From NCBI RefSeq assembly GCF_013328815.1, contig NZ_JABUHN010000002.1, positions 412,615 to 476,614 on the forward strand: DNA of 64,000 nucleotides. Direction: 5' to 3'. This document shows, piece by piece, positions 37,119 to 44,944 of the stretch (positions within the stretch are counted from its first letter, which is position 1; the number at the start of each line of letters is the position of its first letter). The notes under the pieces were generated by a model. It was not told the origin of the DNA, made no database searches, and was given only the letters and a program-made list of their open reading frames with translations. The DNA comes from Tabrizicola fusiformis (GTDB taxonomy: Bacteria; Pseudomonadota; Alphaproteobacteria; Rhodobacterales; Rhodobacteraceae). The translations under genes and the position numbers were made by a program.

Positions 37119-38105
37119 TCAGAGGCTTTGCTGCCCGACCGGAGCCCCGGCCTGAACCCCGTCTTCAGCCTTGCGCAGCAGTTTCTCCAGCCGCCGGGCA
37201 AAACGCGGGGCGCGCAGCCGCCGGGTGACCGACCGGCAGACCGAAATCGCAAGGCCGCGCCGCCCCTTATCTTCGGCCCGGTCAAGAATGGCCTGCAGAT
37301 AGGGCGCGAAATCGCGGCGGCGGCGCCAGAGGCGGGCAAAGCTGAACCGGCCCAGCTTGCCCTGCATCGCCAGATCGACCAGTTCGGGCAGCACCCCCAT
37401 ATGGGCCAGCGCCCATTCGATCCGCCCGCCCATCAGCGGCGCCTTGAGAACGGTCACCCAAGGCGCGCGGAACAGGGCGGCGTGCATCGCCTCTTCGCTG
37501 ACCATGGGGTCGTGGATCAGCACCACATGCCCCGCGCCTTCGGTCATCTCGGGCGCATAGCCATAGCGTGAGGTGAAATCGAGTCGCCGCGCGCTGCGGT
37601 GCCGCTTGTCCCAACCCGCCTGTGCCGGGTCGAGCGTGGCGCAGGGGCTGATCGCCAGAACCTGCGCACCGGGGGCGGTGACGGCAAAGGCGCAGGCGGC
37701 ATGGGCGCCCATGCCGGCGCCGTAAAACAGCACGCGGTCGAAATCCTCAAAGAAAGCCTCATCGACCAGCCGGTCGAAAAAGGCATAGACCGCCGGGTCG
37801 CGGAACCATGTCTCCCCCTCGGCGAGAAGCGACAGATGCGACCAGCCCTGCGCCTGCGCAAGGGGTTGGCCCAGCGGCATCTGGCCGGGGCGGGCGCGGG
37901 CGGAACCGATGGTTTCAAAACTGACCAGCAGGGTGGTGCCGGCATCGGTGAAAAAGGCGTAATGGTCGGGCCCCAGCGGTTCGACATAGCCTTCCTCGGC
38001 CGTCATCGCCTCAAGTGCGGCGATCCAGGTGCGGCGATCGGTTGCTTGGGATGCCAGAAAGGCGGGATCGGTCCGGGTCTGGACCGGCGCATCATGATCG
38101 GACAT
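37119..38105 (-). CDS. Alpha/beta-hydrolase-like protein lacking the nucleophile serine
   Basis: A 328-residue cytoplasmic protein. The central part looks like an alpha/beta hydrolase: DRVLFYGAGMGAHAACAFAV sits where a GxSxG elbow would be, but the central residue is Met/Gly, not Ser. AGHVVLIHDP could be a later strand. The C-terminus is Arg-rich (RLWRRRRDFAPYLQAILDRA). I recall close Rhodobacterales relatives annotated as phosphoadenosine phosphosulfate reductase, but the PAPS-reductase motifs are not visible, so I do not use that name. It converges on the LprI gene with a seven-base gap. Function unknown. Confidence 0.6.
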   Translation of the reverse strand: MSDHDAPVQTRTDPAFLASQATDRRTWIAALEAMTAEEGYVEPLGPDHYAFFTDAGTTLLVSFETIGSARARPGQMPLGQPLAQAQGWSHLSLLAEGETWFRDPAVYAFFDRLVDEAFFEDFDRVLFYGAGMGAHAACAFAVTAPGAQVLAISPCATLDPAQAGWDKRHRSARRLDFTSRYGYAPEMTEGAGHVVLIHDPMVSEEAMHAALFRAPWVTVLKAPLMGGRIEWALAHMGVLPELVDLAMQGKLGRFSFARLWRRRRDFAPYLQAILDRAEDKGRRGLAISVCRSVTRRLRAPRFARRLEKLLRKAEDGVQAGAPVGQQSL

Positions 38106-38556
38106 CAGGCAACCTTTGGCACAAAAACGTCAGGAGGGGCGGGCGGGAACTGTCTGTTAGTTTCGTCGCAGCCGCAGAGTCGGACAAGCGAAATTGTGTC
38201 GCAAAAGTGTCCCGCGCTGCGGACAGTCCGGCTGGATTGTTTCAGAAAATCCCGAAATGGCACAACTTTGATATGAATTTTTTGGATTGCGGATCGACTC
38301 TCTGGCGAAAATGCGGCGGCGCATTGCAGAAAAAGACAGGTTTAAGGAAGGCGCTTCTACCTATGCGTGCGGTCGCGGCAGGGCGCCGGATGGTGTGCAC
38401 GGGGTGGGGCGGGGCCTCTGGCCGATGCCTCCGGCGGGAGTATTTGGCAAGGTGCAAATGCCGGGTCATGCTGCTTAGGTCGCAGAGGGCGCGGCCGGGA
38501 TTGACCCTGCGCTGCGGCGCGGCCAGCATGGCGCAGCCTGAGGAGGAGGCCCCGCC
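38106..38556. other. Intergenic region before the MoxR gene
   Basis: This 451-base gap between divergent genes contains an unusually AT-rich stretch (about 38235-38345, including TTTGATATGAATTTTTTGG) that may hold promoters. A single arm of the GGGAGTATTTGGCAAGGTGC repeat follows at 38435-38462. GAGGAGGAGG before the MoxR start is a strong ribosome-binding site. Short frames through it show no homology I recognise. Confidence 0.5.
38435..38462. repeat. Single arm of the GGGAGTATTTGGCAAGG repeat
   Basis: CGGGAGTATTTGGCAAGG followed by TGCAAATGCC is nearly identical to the left arm at 32534-32559, but no matching right arm follows. It looks like a solo copy. Confidence 0.7.
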
Positions 38557-39456
38557 GTGACAGTTCTTCCCGATACGATCGACGCCGTCGAGGCGCTTCT
38601 GGCGCGTGAAGGCTATGTGGCGGCGCGCTCGCTGGCTTGCGTGGTGTTTCTGGCGCTGCGTCTGGGCAAGCCGCTGTTTCTTGAGGGCGAGGCCGGGGTG
38701 GGCAAGACCGAGATCGCCAAGGTTCTGGCGCAGGCTTTGGGCCGCCGCCTGATCCGGCTGCAATGCCATGAGGGGCTGGATGCGGCGAGCGCGGTGGCGG
38801 AATGGAATTTTGCCGCGCAGATGATTGCCATCCGTGCCGGCGAGGCGGCAGGCATGGCGGAGGGGCGGGCGAGTCTTTTCACCGAGGACTATCTGATTGA
38901 GCGGCCCCTGCTGGCCGCGATGCGACCGCAGCCGGGCGGGGCGCCGGTTCTGCTGATCGACGAGCTGGACCGCACGGATGAACCCTTTGAGGCGTTTCTG
39001 CTGGAGGCGCTTTCCGAGTTTCAGGTGACCATTCCCGAGCTTGGCACCATTCGCGCGCCCGAGCCGCCCATCGTGATCCTGACGTCGAACCGCACGCGCG
39101 AGGTGCATGACGCGCTCAAGCGGCGGTGTCTGTATCATTGGGTGGATTATCCGGGCTATGAGCGCGAGCTGGAGATCCTGAACGCGAGGGTGCCGCAGGC
39201 GGCGGCGGAATTGTCGCGGCAGGTGGTGGCCTTCGTGCAGCGGCTGCGCGGCGAGGATCTGTTCAAGAAGCCGGGCGTGGCAGAAACCATCGACTGGGCG
39301 AAATGCCTGCTGGCGCTGGATGTGGTCACCCTCTCGCCCGAGGTGATTGCCGATACTTTGGGGGCGCTTCTGAAATATCAGGACGATATCCAGAAGATCT
39401 CGGGCCATGAGGCGGGCCGCCTGCTGGACGAGGTCCGCAAGGGGCTGGCGGCATGA
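38557..39456 (+). CDS. MoxR/CoxD-type AAA+ ATPase
   Basis: A 299-residue AAA+ ATPase of the MoxR group, whose members act as chaperones for metal-centre insertion with a VWA-domain partner. Walker A is LEGEAGVGKTEIAKVLAQAL near residue 45, Walker B is PVLLIDELDRTDEPFEAFLL, and sensor 1 is VILTSNRTREVHDALKRR. The RCLYHWVDYP wording is typical of CoxD, which helps mature the Mo-Cu site of CO dehydrogenase. The start is GTG with GAGGAGGAGG upstream. The stop overlaps the next gene (ATGA), and the CoxE-type gene follows two genes on. Confidence 0.88.
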   Translation: MTVLPDTIDAVEALLAREGYVAARSLACVVFLALRLGKPLFLEGEAGVGKTEIAKVLAQALGRRLIRLQCHEGLDAASAVAEWNFAAQMIAIRAGEAAGMAEGRASLFTEDYLIERPLLAAMRPQPGGAPVLLIDELDRTDEPFEAFLLEALSEFQVTIPELGTIRAPEPPIVILTSNRTREVHDALKRRCLYHWVDYPGYERELEILNARVPQAAAELSRQVVAFVQRLRGEDLFKKPGVAETIDWAKCLLALDVVTLSPEVIADTLGALLKYQDDIQKISGHEAGRLLDEVRKGLAA

Positions 39457-40322
39457 CCCCGGGGCTGACCGTTCTTGAGGTGCAGCCGGGGATTCTGGCC
39501 TTTTGGCAGGGGCGGGACGGCCTTCGTTTTGCCGAAGGGGAGAATTGGGTGGATGACGGGGCGCTGTCGCTGGGCATCGCCTCTTATGCGCTGACGGCGG
39601 GGGACCGGGGAATCGTCTATGACACCCATGTCAGCCCCGCCCATGGCCGCGCCATCCGGGCCGAGCTGGAGCGGCGGGGGGTGCGGCACATGACGGTGGT
39701 GCTGTCGCATTGGCATCTGGACCATGTGGCGGGGACCGAAGCCTTTGCCGATTGCGAGATCATCGCCAATCCGCGCACCCTTGCCCATTTGCAGGCCCAT
39801 AAGGCCGGGATCGAGGATGGCAGCTTTCACGGTGCGCCGGCGATCTGCCCGCTGATCCTGCCGGAGCGGATCTTTGACGGGCGGCTGGTGCTGGAGCTGG
39901 GCGGCGCGCGGGTGGAATTGCTGACGGCGAATATCCACAGCGACGATGCCACGGTGATCTGGCTGCCGGAGCGGCGGGTGCTGCTGGCGGGCGACACGGT
40001 GGAGGATTGCGTGACATGGGTCAGCGAACCGGAGGGGTTCGCGGCCCATCTGGCCGACCTCGCCCGGCTGGCGGCGCTGGGGACTGGGCGGATGCTGCCC
40101 AACCATGGCAGCCCCGAGGTGATTGCCGCAGGCGGCTATGGCCCCGGCCTGCTGACAGCCACCGCCGACTACATCCGCCGCCTGCAAGCTTCGGGCGGTG
40201 ATCCGGGTCTGACGATGGCCGAAGCCATGGCGCCGCATCTGGACAATGGCACCCTGCGCTGGTTCGCGCCCTATGAGGCGGTCCATGCGCAGAATCTGGC
40301 CCGGGTCGCCGCGCTGACATGA
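39453..40322 (+). CDS. MBL-fold metallo-hydrolase
   Basis: A 289-residue metallo-beta-lactamase-fold protein. The metal motif VVLSHWHLDHVAGTEAFADC (HxHxDH) is intact. A second His lies in LTANIHSDDATV, an Asp in RRVLLAGDTVEDC and a late His in MLPNHGSPE, so the two-metal site appears complete. The substrate is unknown. ATGA overlaps with both the MoxR and the VWA genes show that it is translated as part of the CoxD-CoxE set, which is unusual for the plain CO dehydrogenase operon. Confidence 0.88.
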   Translation: MTPGLTVLEVQPGILAFWQGRDGLRFAEGENWVDDGALSLGIASYALTAGDRGIVYDTHVSPAHGRAIRAELERRGVRHMTVVLSHWHLDHVAGTEAFADCEIIANPRTLAHLQAHKAGIEDGSFHGAPAICPLILPERIFDGRLVLELGGARVELLTANIHSDDATVIWLPERRVLLAGDTVEDCVTWVSEPEGFAAHLADLARLAALGTGRMLPNHGSPEVIAAGGYGPGLLTATADYIRRLQASGGDPGLTMAEAMAPHLDNGTLRWFAPYEAVHAQNLARVAALT

Positions 40323-41596
40323 CGGTGGCCGACCTGCCTGCCGAGGGCAAGCTTGCCCGCAACATCACCCATTTCGCCCGCGCCCTGCGCCGCGCCGGGC
40401 TGCCCATCGGGCCGGGCCGGGTGATCGAGGCGGTGCGGGCGGTAGAGTTGGCGGGCTTCACCGAACGCGAGGATTTCTACTGGACGCTGCACGCCGTCTT
40501 CGTCTCGCGTCCCGAAGAGCGGGCGGTGTTCCGGCAGGTGTTCCGGCTTTACTGGCGCGATCCGCAGTTTCTGGAGCAGATGATGTCTTTCCTGCTGCCG
40601 CAGGTCCGCGGCAGCCAGCCCGAACGCGCCGCCGATGCCGCCGAGAAACGCGCGGCGGAGGCTTTGCTGGACGGGGCCGGGCCGGAACCGCCGCCCTTGC
40701 CCGAAGGGATGGAGCAAGACGACGCGCAGATCGAGATTGATGCCACCGCCACCGCCAGCGCCGAAGAGCGGCTGAAGACGCTGGACTTTGAGCTGATGTC
40801 GGTGGCCGAGATGGCCGAGGCGAAGCGGATGCTGGCGCGGCTTACGCTGCCGGTGGCGCCGCTGACCACGCGGCGGCTGGCCGCCACCGCGCAGGGGCGG
40901 CTGATCGACGCGCGCGGCTCGATGCGCGCGGCGCTGCGGTCGGGCGGCGAGATGCTGACGCTCAAACACCTCAAACGGCGGCAGCGCTGGCCCAATCTGG
41001 TGGTGATCTGCGACATTTCCGGCAGCATGAGCCAGTATTCCCGCATGGTGCTGCATTTCATCCATGCCGTGGCCAACCGCAAGGGGCAGGGCTGGGCGCG
41101 GGTCCATGCCTTTACCTTCGGCACACGGCTGACCAACATCACCCGGCATCTGCGGGCGCGTGACGTGGACCTTGCGCTGAAAGCGGCGGGGGCAGAGGCG
41201 CAGGACTGGTCCGGCGGCACGCGGATCGGCGCCTGCCTGCACGCTTTCAACCGCGACTGGTCGCGCCGGGTGCTGGGGCAGGGCGCCGTCGTGCTGCTGA
41301 TCACCGACGGGCTGGACCGTGACGATGCGGCGCTTCTGGCGCGCGAGGCCGAGCGGCTGCACCTGTCGGCGCGGCGGCTGGTCTGGATCAACCCCTTGCT
41401 GCGTTGGGACGGGTTTGCGCCCCGGGCGGCGGGAATCCGCGCGCTCTTGCCCCATGTGGACAGTTTCCGCGCCGGCCATTCCGTTGCCTCGCTCGAAGGG
41501 TTGGGGCGGGTGATCTCCGACCCCGGCGATGGCGGCGAAAAAGCCCGGCTGATGCGGTTGATGGGCGATAACCGGGCCGGATCAATCGGAGTTTAG
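40319..41596 (+). CDS. CoxE-type von Willebrand factor A domain protein
   Basis: A 425-residue VWA protein. The N-terminal half is helical (FARALRRAGLPIGPGRVIEA). The C-terminal half carries the MIDAS motif VVICDISGSMSQYSRM near residue 230, with further metal residues in FTFGTRLTNITRHL and LLITDGLDRDD. It belongs to the CoxE/DUF58-like partners of MoxR ATPases that help assemble metal cofactors. It overlaps the MBL gene. With the downstream XdhC gene it gives the full CoxD-E-F set of molybdenum hydroxylase maturation factors, though no structural cox/xdh gene is in the window. Confidence 0.87.
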   Translation: MTVADLPAEGKLARNITHFARALRRAGLPIGPGRVIEAVRAVELAGFTEREDFYWTLHAVFVSRPEERAVFRQVFRLYWRDPQFLEQMMSFLLPQVRGSQPERAADAAEKRAAEALLDGAGPEPPPLPEGMEQDDAQIEIDATATASAEERLKTLDFELMSVAEMAEAKRMLARLTLPVAPLTTRRLAATAQGRLIDARGSMRAALRSGGEMLTLKHLKRRQRWPNLVVICDISGSMSQYSRMVLHFIHAVANRKGQGWARVHAFTFGTRLTNITRHLRARDVDLALKAAGAEAQDWSGGTRIGACLHAFNRDWSRRVLGQGAVVLLITDGLDRDDAALLAREAERLHLSARRLVWINPLLRWDGFAPRAAGIRALLPHVDSFRAGHSVASLEGLGRVISDPGDGGEKARLMRLMGDNRAGSIGV

Positions 41597-41708
41597 CCGC
41601 TGATATGGCATAACAGGGCCGATCGGTTCTTTACCTTGCGCCGAAGCCCCGTGCATTTTGCATGTCATGGAATCGGCGGGGCCTGTCGGGAACCGGAAAG
41701 GAATTTCG

Positions 41709-43847
41709 ATGCGTAAACTTCTCACTTCGACGGCGGCATTGTCGCTGGCTTTCTCTGGCGTGCAGCCCTGGCCGCTTCTGGCCCAGACCCTGACCGGCGA
41801 CGGCAGCGTGGTTGCGGCAGACGGCACCGTGCTTTGCACCCCCACCGCCGAGGCGGCTTGCGATCCGGCCGATTACCACGATCAGGCGATGGCGATCGAA
41901 GATGCGATGCGCGCCGCCGAAGAGGCCGCCGCTGCGGAGGCTGCTGCGGCAGAACAAGCCGCTGCTGAGGCTGCCGCTGCGGAACAAGCTGCCGCTGAAC
42001 AAGCTGCGGCGGAGGCTGCTGCCGCTGAACAGGCCGCAGCGGAAGCTGCCGCTGCCGAGCAGGCCGCCGCCGAACAAGCTGCTGCGGAAGCTGCCGCCGC
42101 CGAACAAGCTGCCGCCGATCAGGCTGCGGCGGAGGCCGCCGCTGCTGAACAAGCCGCCGCCGATCAGGCTGCGGCTGAGGCCGCCGCCGCCGAACAAGCC
42201 GCCGCCGAGCAAGCCGCGGCAGAGGCTGCCGCCGCACAGGCCGAAGCCGATGCCAAGGCTGCGGCAGAGGCCGCACCCGAAGAGGCCACCACCGAAGAAC
42301 CGGCCCCCGAGGCGGTAACCGAGGAACCGGCGCCTGAAGCCGCGACCGAAGAACCCGCGCCCGAGGTGACCACCGAGGAGCCCGCCCTCGAAACGGCGAC
42401 CGAAGCCGCCCCGGAGGCTGCCGTCGAGGAAGTCGTGCCGGAAGTGACCCCCGAGGCCGGCGCGCAGGCTACGACGGAAACCACCGCCGAAACCGCCGCC
42501 GAAACCCCGGCAGAGCCGGTGGCCGAGCCGACCCTGACCCTGCCCGATCCGGCCGTTGTCGAACCCGATCCGGCCGCCGGCCTGCGCGTGGCCGATCCGG
42601 TCCCCGCCGAAGAGGCCACCCCGGTCGATGCCCCGGTTCCGACCGAGGCCGAGGTCGAGACCCTTTCGACCATCCTTGCCGAACCCGGCGCGCTTGACCC
42701 CACCGCGCTTGAGGCTTCGGCGGCCTTTGCCGCCCCCAGCTCGGACGCCCATCAGGCGACTTCCGGCGCCGAGGCCGCGGCCACGACCGAGACCGACCCG
42801 AACGCCGCCACCCATCCGACGCCCGAGGTCCGCACCCTTGGCAGCGTTCTGGTGGAAACCGTCGGTGAAGACGGCACCCGCCGCTCGGATCAGGAATTCA
42901 CCGCGCCGCCGGTGGCCTTGGCCGATGGCAAGAAATCCGGCCTGTCGAACCTTGAAAAGGTCGGCCTTGTCGCGCTGGGCGCGCTGGTGGTCGGTGCCAT
43001 CATCAACGAAGGCCGCAAGGATGAACGCCGCGTGGTCTCGAACACCGGCGACCGGATTGTGGTGCTGAAACCCGATGGCACCTATCAGGTCTACAAGGAC
43101 GATGACGCCACGCTGCGCCGCCCCGGCTCGACCGTGCGGACCGAAACCTACCGCGACGGTTCGACCCGCACCATCGTCGAACGCGCCGACGGCACGCAGA
43201 TCGTGACGATCCGCGATGCCTCGGGCCGGGTGCTGCGCCGGGCGCAATATGACAGCCGGGGCCGCGAACTGGTGCTGATCGACGATTTCTGGGAAGAAGA
43301 GCCGGTCGTCGTCTCGAAACTGCCGCGTCCGAAGAAAGAGCGGGTGACCATCTCGGCCAAGGACGAGAATGCCGCGCTCAAGGCGGCGCTGGCCGCGAAA
43401 GAGGCCAAGAAGGCTGGCCGCAGCTTTACCCTGCGCCAGATCCGCGAAATCCCCGAAGTGCGCGCCCTTGCCGCCACGATCGACGTGGAGCGGATCACCT
43501 TCGACAGCGGCTCTTCCGCGATCAAGGCCGGCGAGGCAGAGAATCTGGCCGAACTGGGCAGCCTGATGCAGGATCTGCTGGATGCCAACCCCGGCGAGGT
43601 CTTCCTGATCGAAGGCCACACCGATGCCGTGGGCAATGCTGCGATGAACCTTGCGCTGTCGGACCGCCGGGCGGAATCGGTGGCGCTGGCCCTGACCGAA
43701 TATTTCGACATCCCGCCGGAAAACATGGTGGTGCAGGGCTATGGTGAGGCGGAACTGCTGATCGACACGCAAAAGGACGAACGCCGCAACCGCCGCGTCG
43801 CCGTGCGGGTGATCACGCCCCTGATGAAGGTGGCCAAGGGCGGCTGA
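41709..43847 (+). CDS. OmpA-family outer membrane protein with a long Ala/Glu/Gln repeat region
   Basis: A 712-residue exported protein. The signal peptide (LLTSTAALSLAFSGVQPWPL) ends near LAQ at residue 26. About residues 65-190 are made of EQAAAEAAA-type repeats. EEPAPEAATEEPAPE-type repeats and a long Pro/Thr/Glu-rich region follow to about residue 400. After a hydrophobic KVGLVALGALVVGAII, a YQVYKDDDAT/TRTIVERADGTQ beta-rich section leads to a C-terminal OmpA domain. It contains ITFDSGSSAIKAGEAENLAE, IEGHTDAVGNAAMNLALSD and ERRNRRVAVRV, which binds peptidoglycan. The ATG at 41709 has AAAGGAA upstream. It probably spans or staples the periplasm. Confidence 0.85.
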   Translation: MRKLLTSTAALSLAFSGVQPWPLLAQTLTGDGSVVAADGTVLCTPTAEAACDPADYHDQAMAIEDAMRAAEEAAAAEAAAAEQAAAEAAAAEQAAAEQAAAEAAAAEQAAAEAAAAEQAAAEQAAAEAAAAEQAAADQAAAEAAAAEQAAADQAAAEAAAAEQAAAEQAAAEAAAAQAEADAKAAAEAAPEEATTEEPAPEAVTEEPAPEAATEEPAPEVTTEEPALETATEAAPEAAVEEVVPEVTPEAGAQATTETTAETAAETPAEPVAEPTLTLPDPAVVEPDPAAGLRVADPVPAEEATPVDAPVPTEAEVETLSTILAEPGALDPTALEASAAFAAPSSDAHQATSGAEAAATTETDPNAATHPTPEVRTLGSVLVETVGEDGTRRSDQEFTAPPVALADGKKSGLSNLEKVGLVALGALVVGAIINEGRKDERRVVSNTGDRIVVLKPDGTYQVYKDDDATLRRPGSTVRTETYRDGSTRTIVERADGTQIVTIRDASGRVLRRAQYDSRGRELVLIDDFWEEEPVVVSKLPRPKKERVTISAKDENAALKAALAAKEAKKAGRSFTLRQIREIPEVRALAATIDVERITFDSGSSAIKAGEAENLAELGSLMQDLLDANPGEVFLIEGHTDAVGNAAMNLALSDRRAESVALALTEYFDIPPENMVVQGYGEAELLIDTQKDERRNRRVAVRVITPLMKVAKGG
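41917..42270 (+). repeat. Coding low-complexity repeats (GCN/GAR codons) in the OmpA-family gene
   Basis: Degenerate units of about 15-27 bases built from GCC/GCT/GCG, GAG/GAA and CAA/CAG codons encode EAAAAEQAAAEQ-like protein repeats. The unit copies GCCGCCGATCAGGCTGCGG and GCTGCCGCTGAACAAGC recur with small changes. Copy number could vary by slippage or recombination without breaking the frame. Confidence 0.75.
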
Positions 43848-43865
43848 GACCGTTTGACAGACCAG

Positions 43866-43895
43866 ACGCCCGCAGAGGAAACTCTGCGGGCGTTG
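43866..43895 (+). terminator. Probable terminator after the OmpA-family gene
   Basis: ACGCCCGCAGAG (43866-43877) and CTCTGCGGGCGT (43882-43893) form a perfect 12-base-pair stem with a GAAA tetraloop, followed by TTGTC. The stem is very strong but the T run is poor. Confidence 0.65.
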
Positions 43896-43969
43896 TCATG
43901 TCTGCCCGACCTTTGGACAGTGGTCAGCCCACCCGCAATCGGGCAGGATGGCTGCGAATGGGGGGAGCC

Positions 43970-44944
43970 ATGGAACAGGACCGCATTGCCGAAATCGCGC
44001 TGGACTGGCACCGGCAGGGCCGGGGGGCCGTGCTGGCGACCGTGGTGGAAACCTGGGGGTCGGCCCCGCGCCAGCCGGGCAGCCAGCTTGTGGTGTCGGG
44101 CGACGGGCAGATGATGGGCTCGGTCTCGGGCGGCTGTGTCGAGGGCGCGGTGGTGACCGAAGCCGGTGAGGCGCTGGCCGATGGGCAGAGCCGCCTTCTG
44201 ACCTTTGGCGTCAGCGACGAGACCGCCTTTGCCGTGGGGCTGGCTTGCGGCGGCACCATCCGGGTGCTGGTGGAGCCTGTGGGCGCGGCTATGCCCGAAC
44301 CGCTTCTTGCCGAACTTGTCGTCGCGCGGGCGGCACGGCGCCCGGTGGCCTATGCCGTGAACCTGACCGACTGGTCGCGTGCGCTGCTGGCGCCCGGGCA
44401 GGACGGTGCCGCAGACGCCCGGCTGCGCAGCGACAAGGCCGGACCGGAAGAGGATGGCCGCTTCATCGCGCCGCACAACCCGCCCTTGCGGCTGGTGGTG
44501 GTGGGGGCGGTGCATATCGCGCAGGCGCTCTTGCCGATGGCGCGGGCCTGCGGCTATGACCCGGTGCTGATCGACCCCCGCGGCGCCTTCGGCTCGGCCG
44601 AGCGGTTCCCGGGGGAGGTCATTCTTGAGGATTGGCCGGATGAGGCGCTGGCGGCGCTGGCGCCCGATCCGCGCATGGCGGTGGTTACGCTGACCCATGA
44701 CCCCAAGCTTGACGATCCGGCGCTGCGGATCGCCCTGCGCTCGCCCGCTTTCTATATCGGCTGCCTCGGCTCGACCCGCACCCATGCCAAACGGCTGGAC
44801 CGGCTGCGCGCCGAAGGGTTTGCCGAGGCGGAGCTGGCGCGCATCCATGCCCCGGTCGGGCTGGATATCGGCGCCAAATCTCCCGCGGAAATCGCGCTTT
44901 CGGTGATGGCAGAGGTGACCCGGGTTCTGAGGAAAGGCGCATGA
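43970..44944 (+). CDS. xdhC: XdhC/CoxF family molybdenum cofactor insertion protein
   Basis: A 324-residue protein that binds sulfurated molybdenum cofactor and delivers it to xanthine- or CO-dehydrogenase-type enzymes. The N-terminal XdhC domain begins VLATVVETWGSAPRQPGSQL, with the characteristic GSVSGGCVEGAVV and LACGGTIRVLVEP containing conserved cysteines. The C-terminal Rossmann-like domain has LRLVVVGAVHIAQALLP and FYIGCLGSTRTHAKRLDRLR. The ATG at 43970 follows GGGGGAG. The stop overlaps the next gene as ATGA. It lies downstream of the CoxD/CoxE-type genes. Confidence 0.92.
   Translation: MEQDRIAEIALDWHRQGRGAVLATVVETWGSAPRQPGSQLVVSGDGQMMGSVSGGCVEGAVVTEAGEALADGQSRLLTFGVSDETAFAVGLACGGTIRVLVEPVGAAMPEPLLAELVVARAARRPVAYAVNLTDWSRALLAPGQDGAADARLRSDKAGPEEDGRFIAPHNPPLRLVVVGAVHIAQALLPMARACGYDPVLIDPRGAFGSAERFPGEVILEDWPDEALAALAPDPRMAVVTLTHDPKLDDPALRIALRSPAFYIGCLGSTRTHAKRLDRLRAEGFAEAELARIHAPVGLDIGAKSPAEIALSVMAEVTRVLRKGA

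Noticed and set aside
38015..38560. 181-codon frame crossing the gap before the MoxR gene
   Set aside because: Starts inside the opposite-strand gene, mixes repeat-derived sequence and shows no family features.
41631..43772. 713-codon open frame antisense to the OmpA-family gene, Gly/Arg-rich
   Set aside because: It mirrors the GCN/GAR codon repeats of the sense gene. Long antisense frames are expected where third positions are nearly all G or C.
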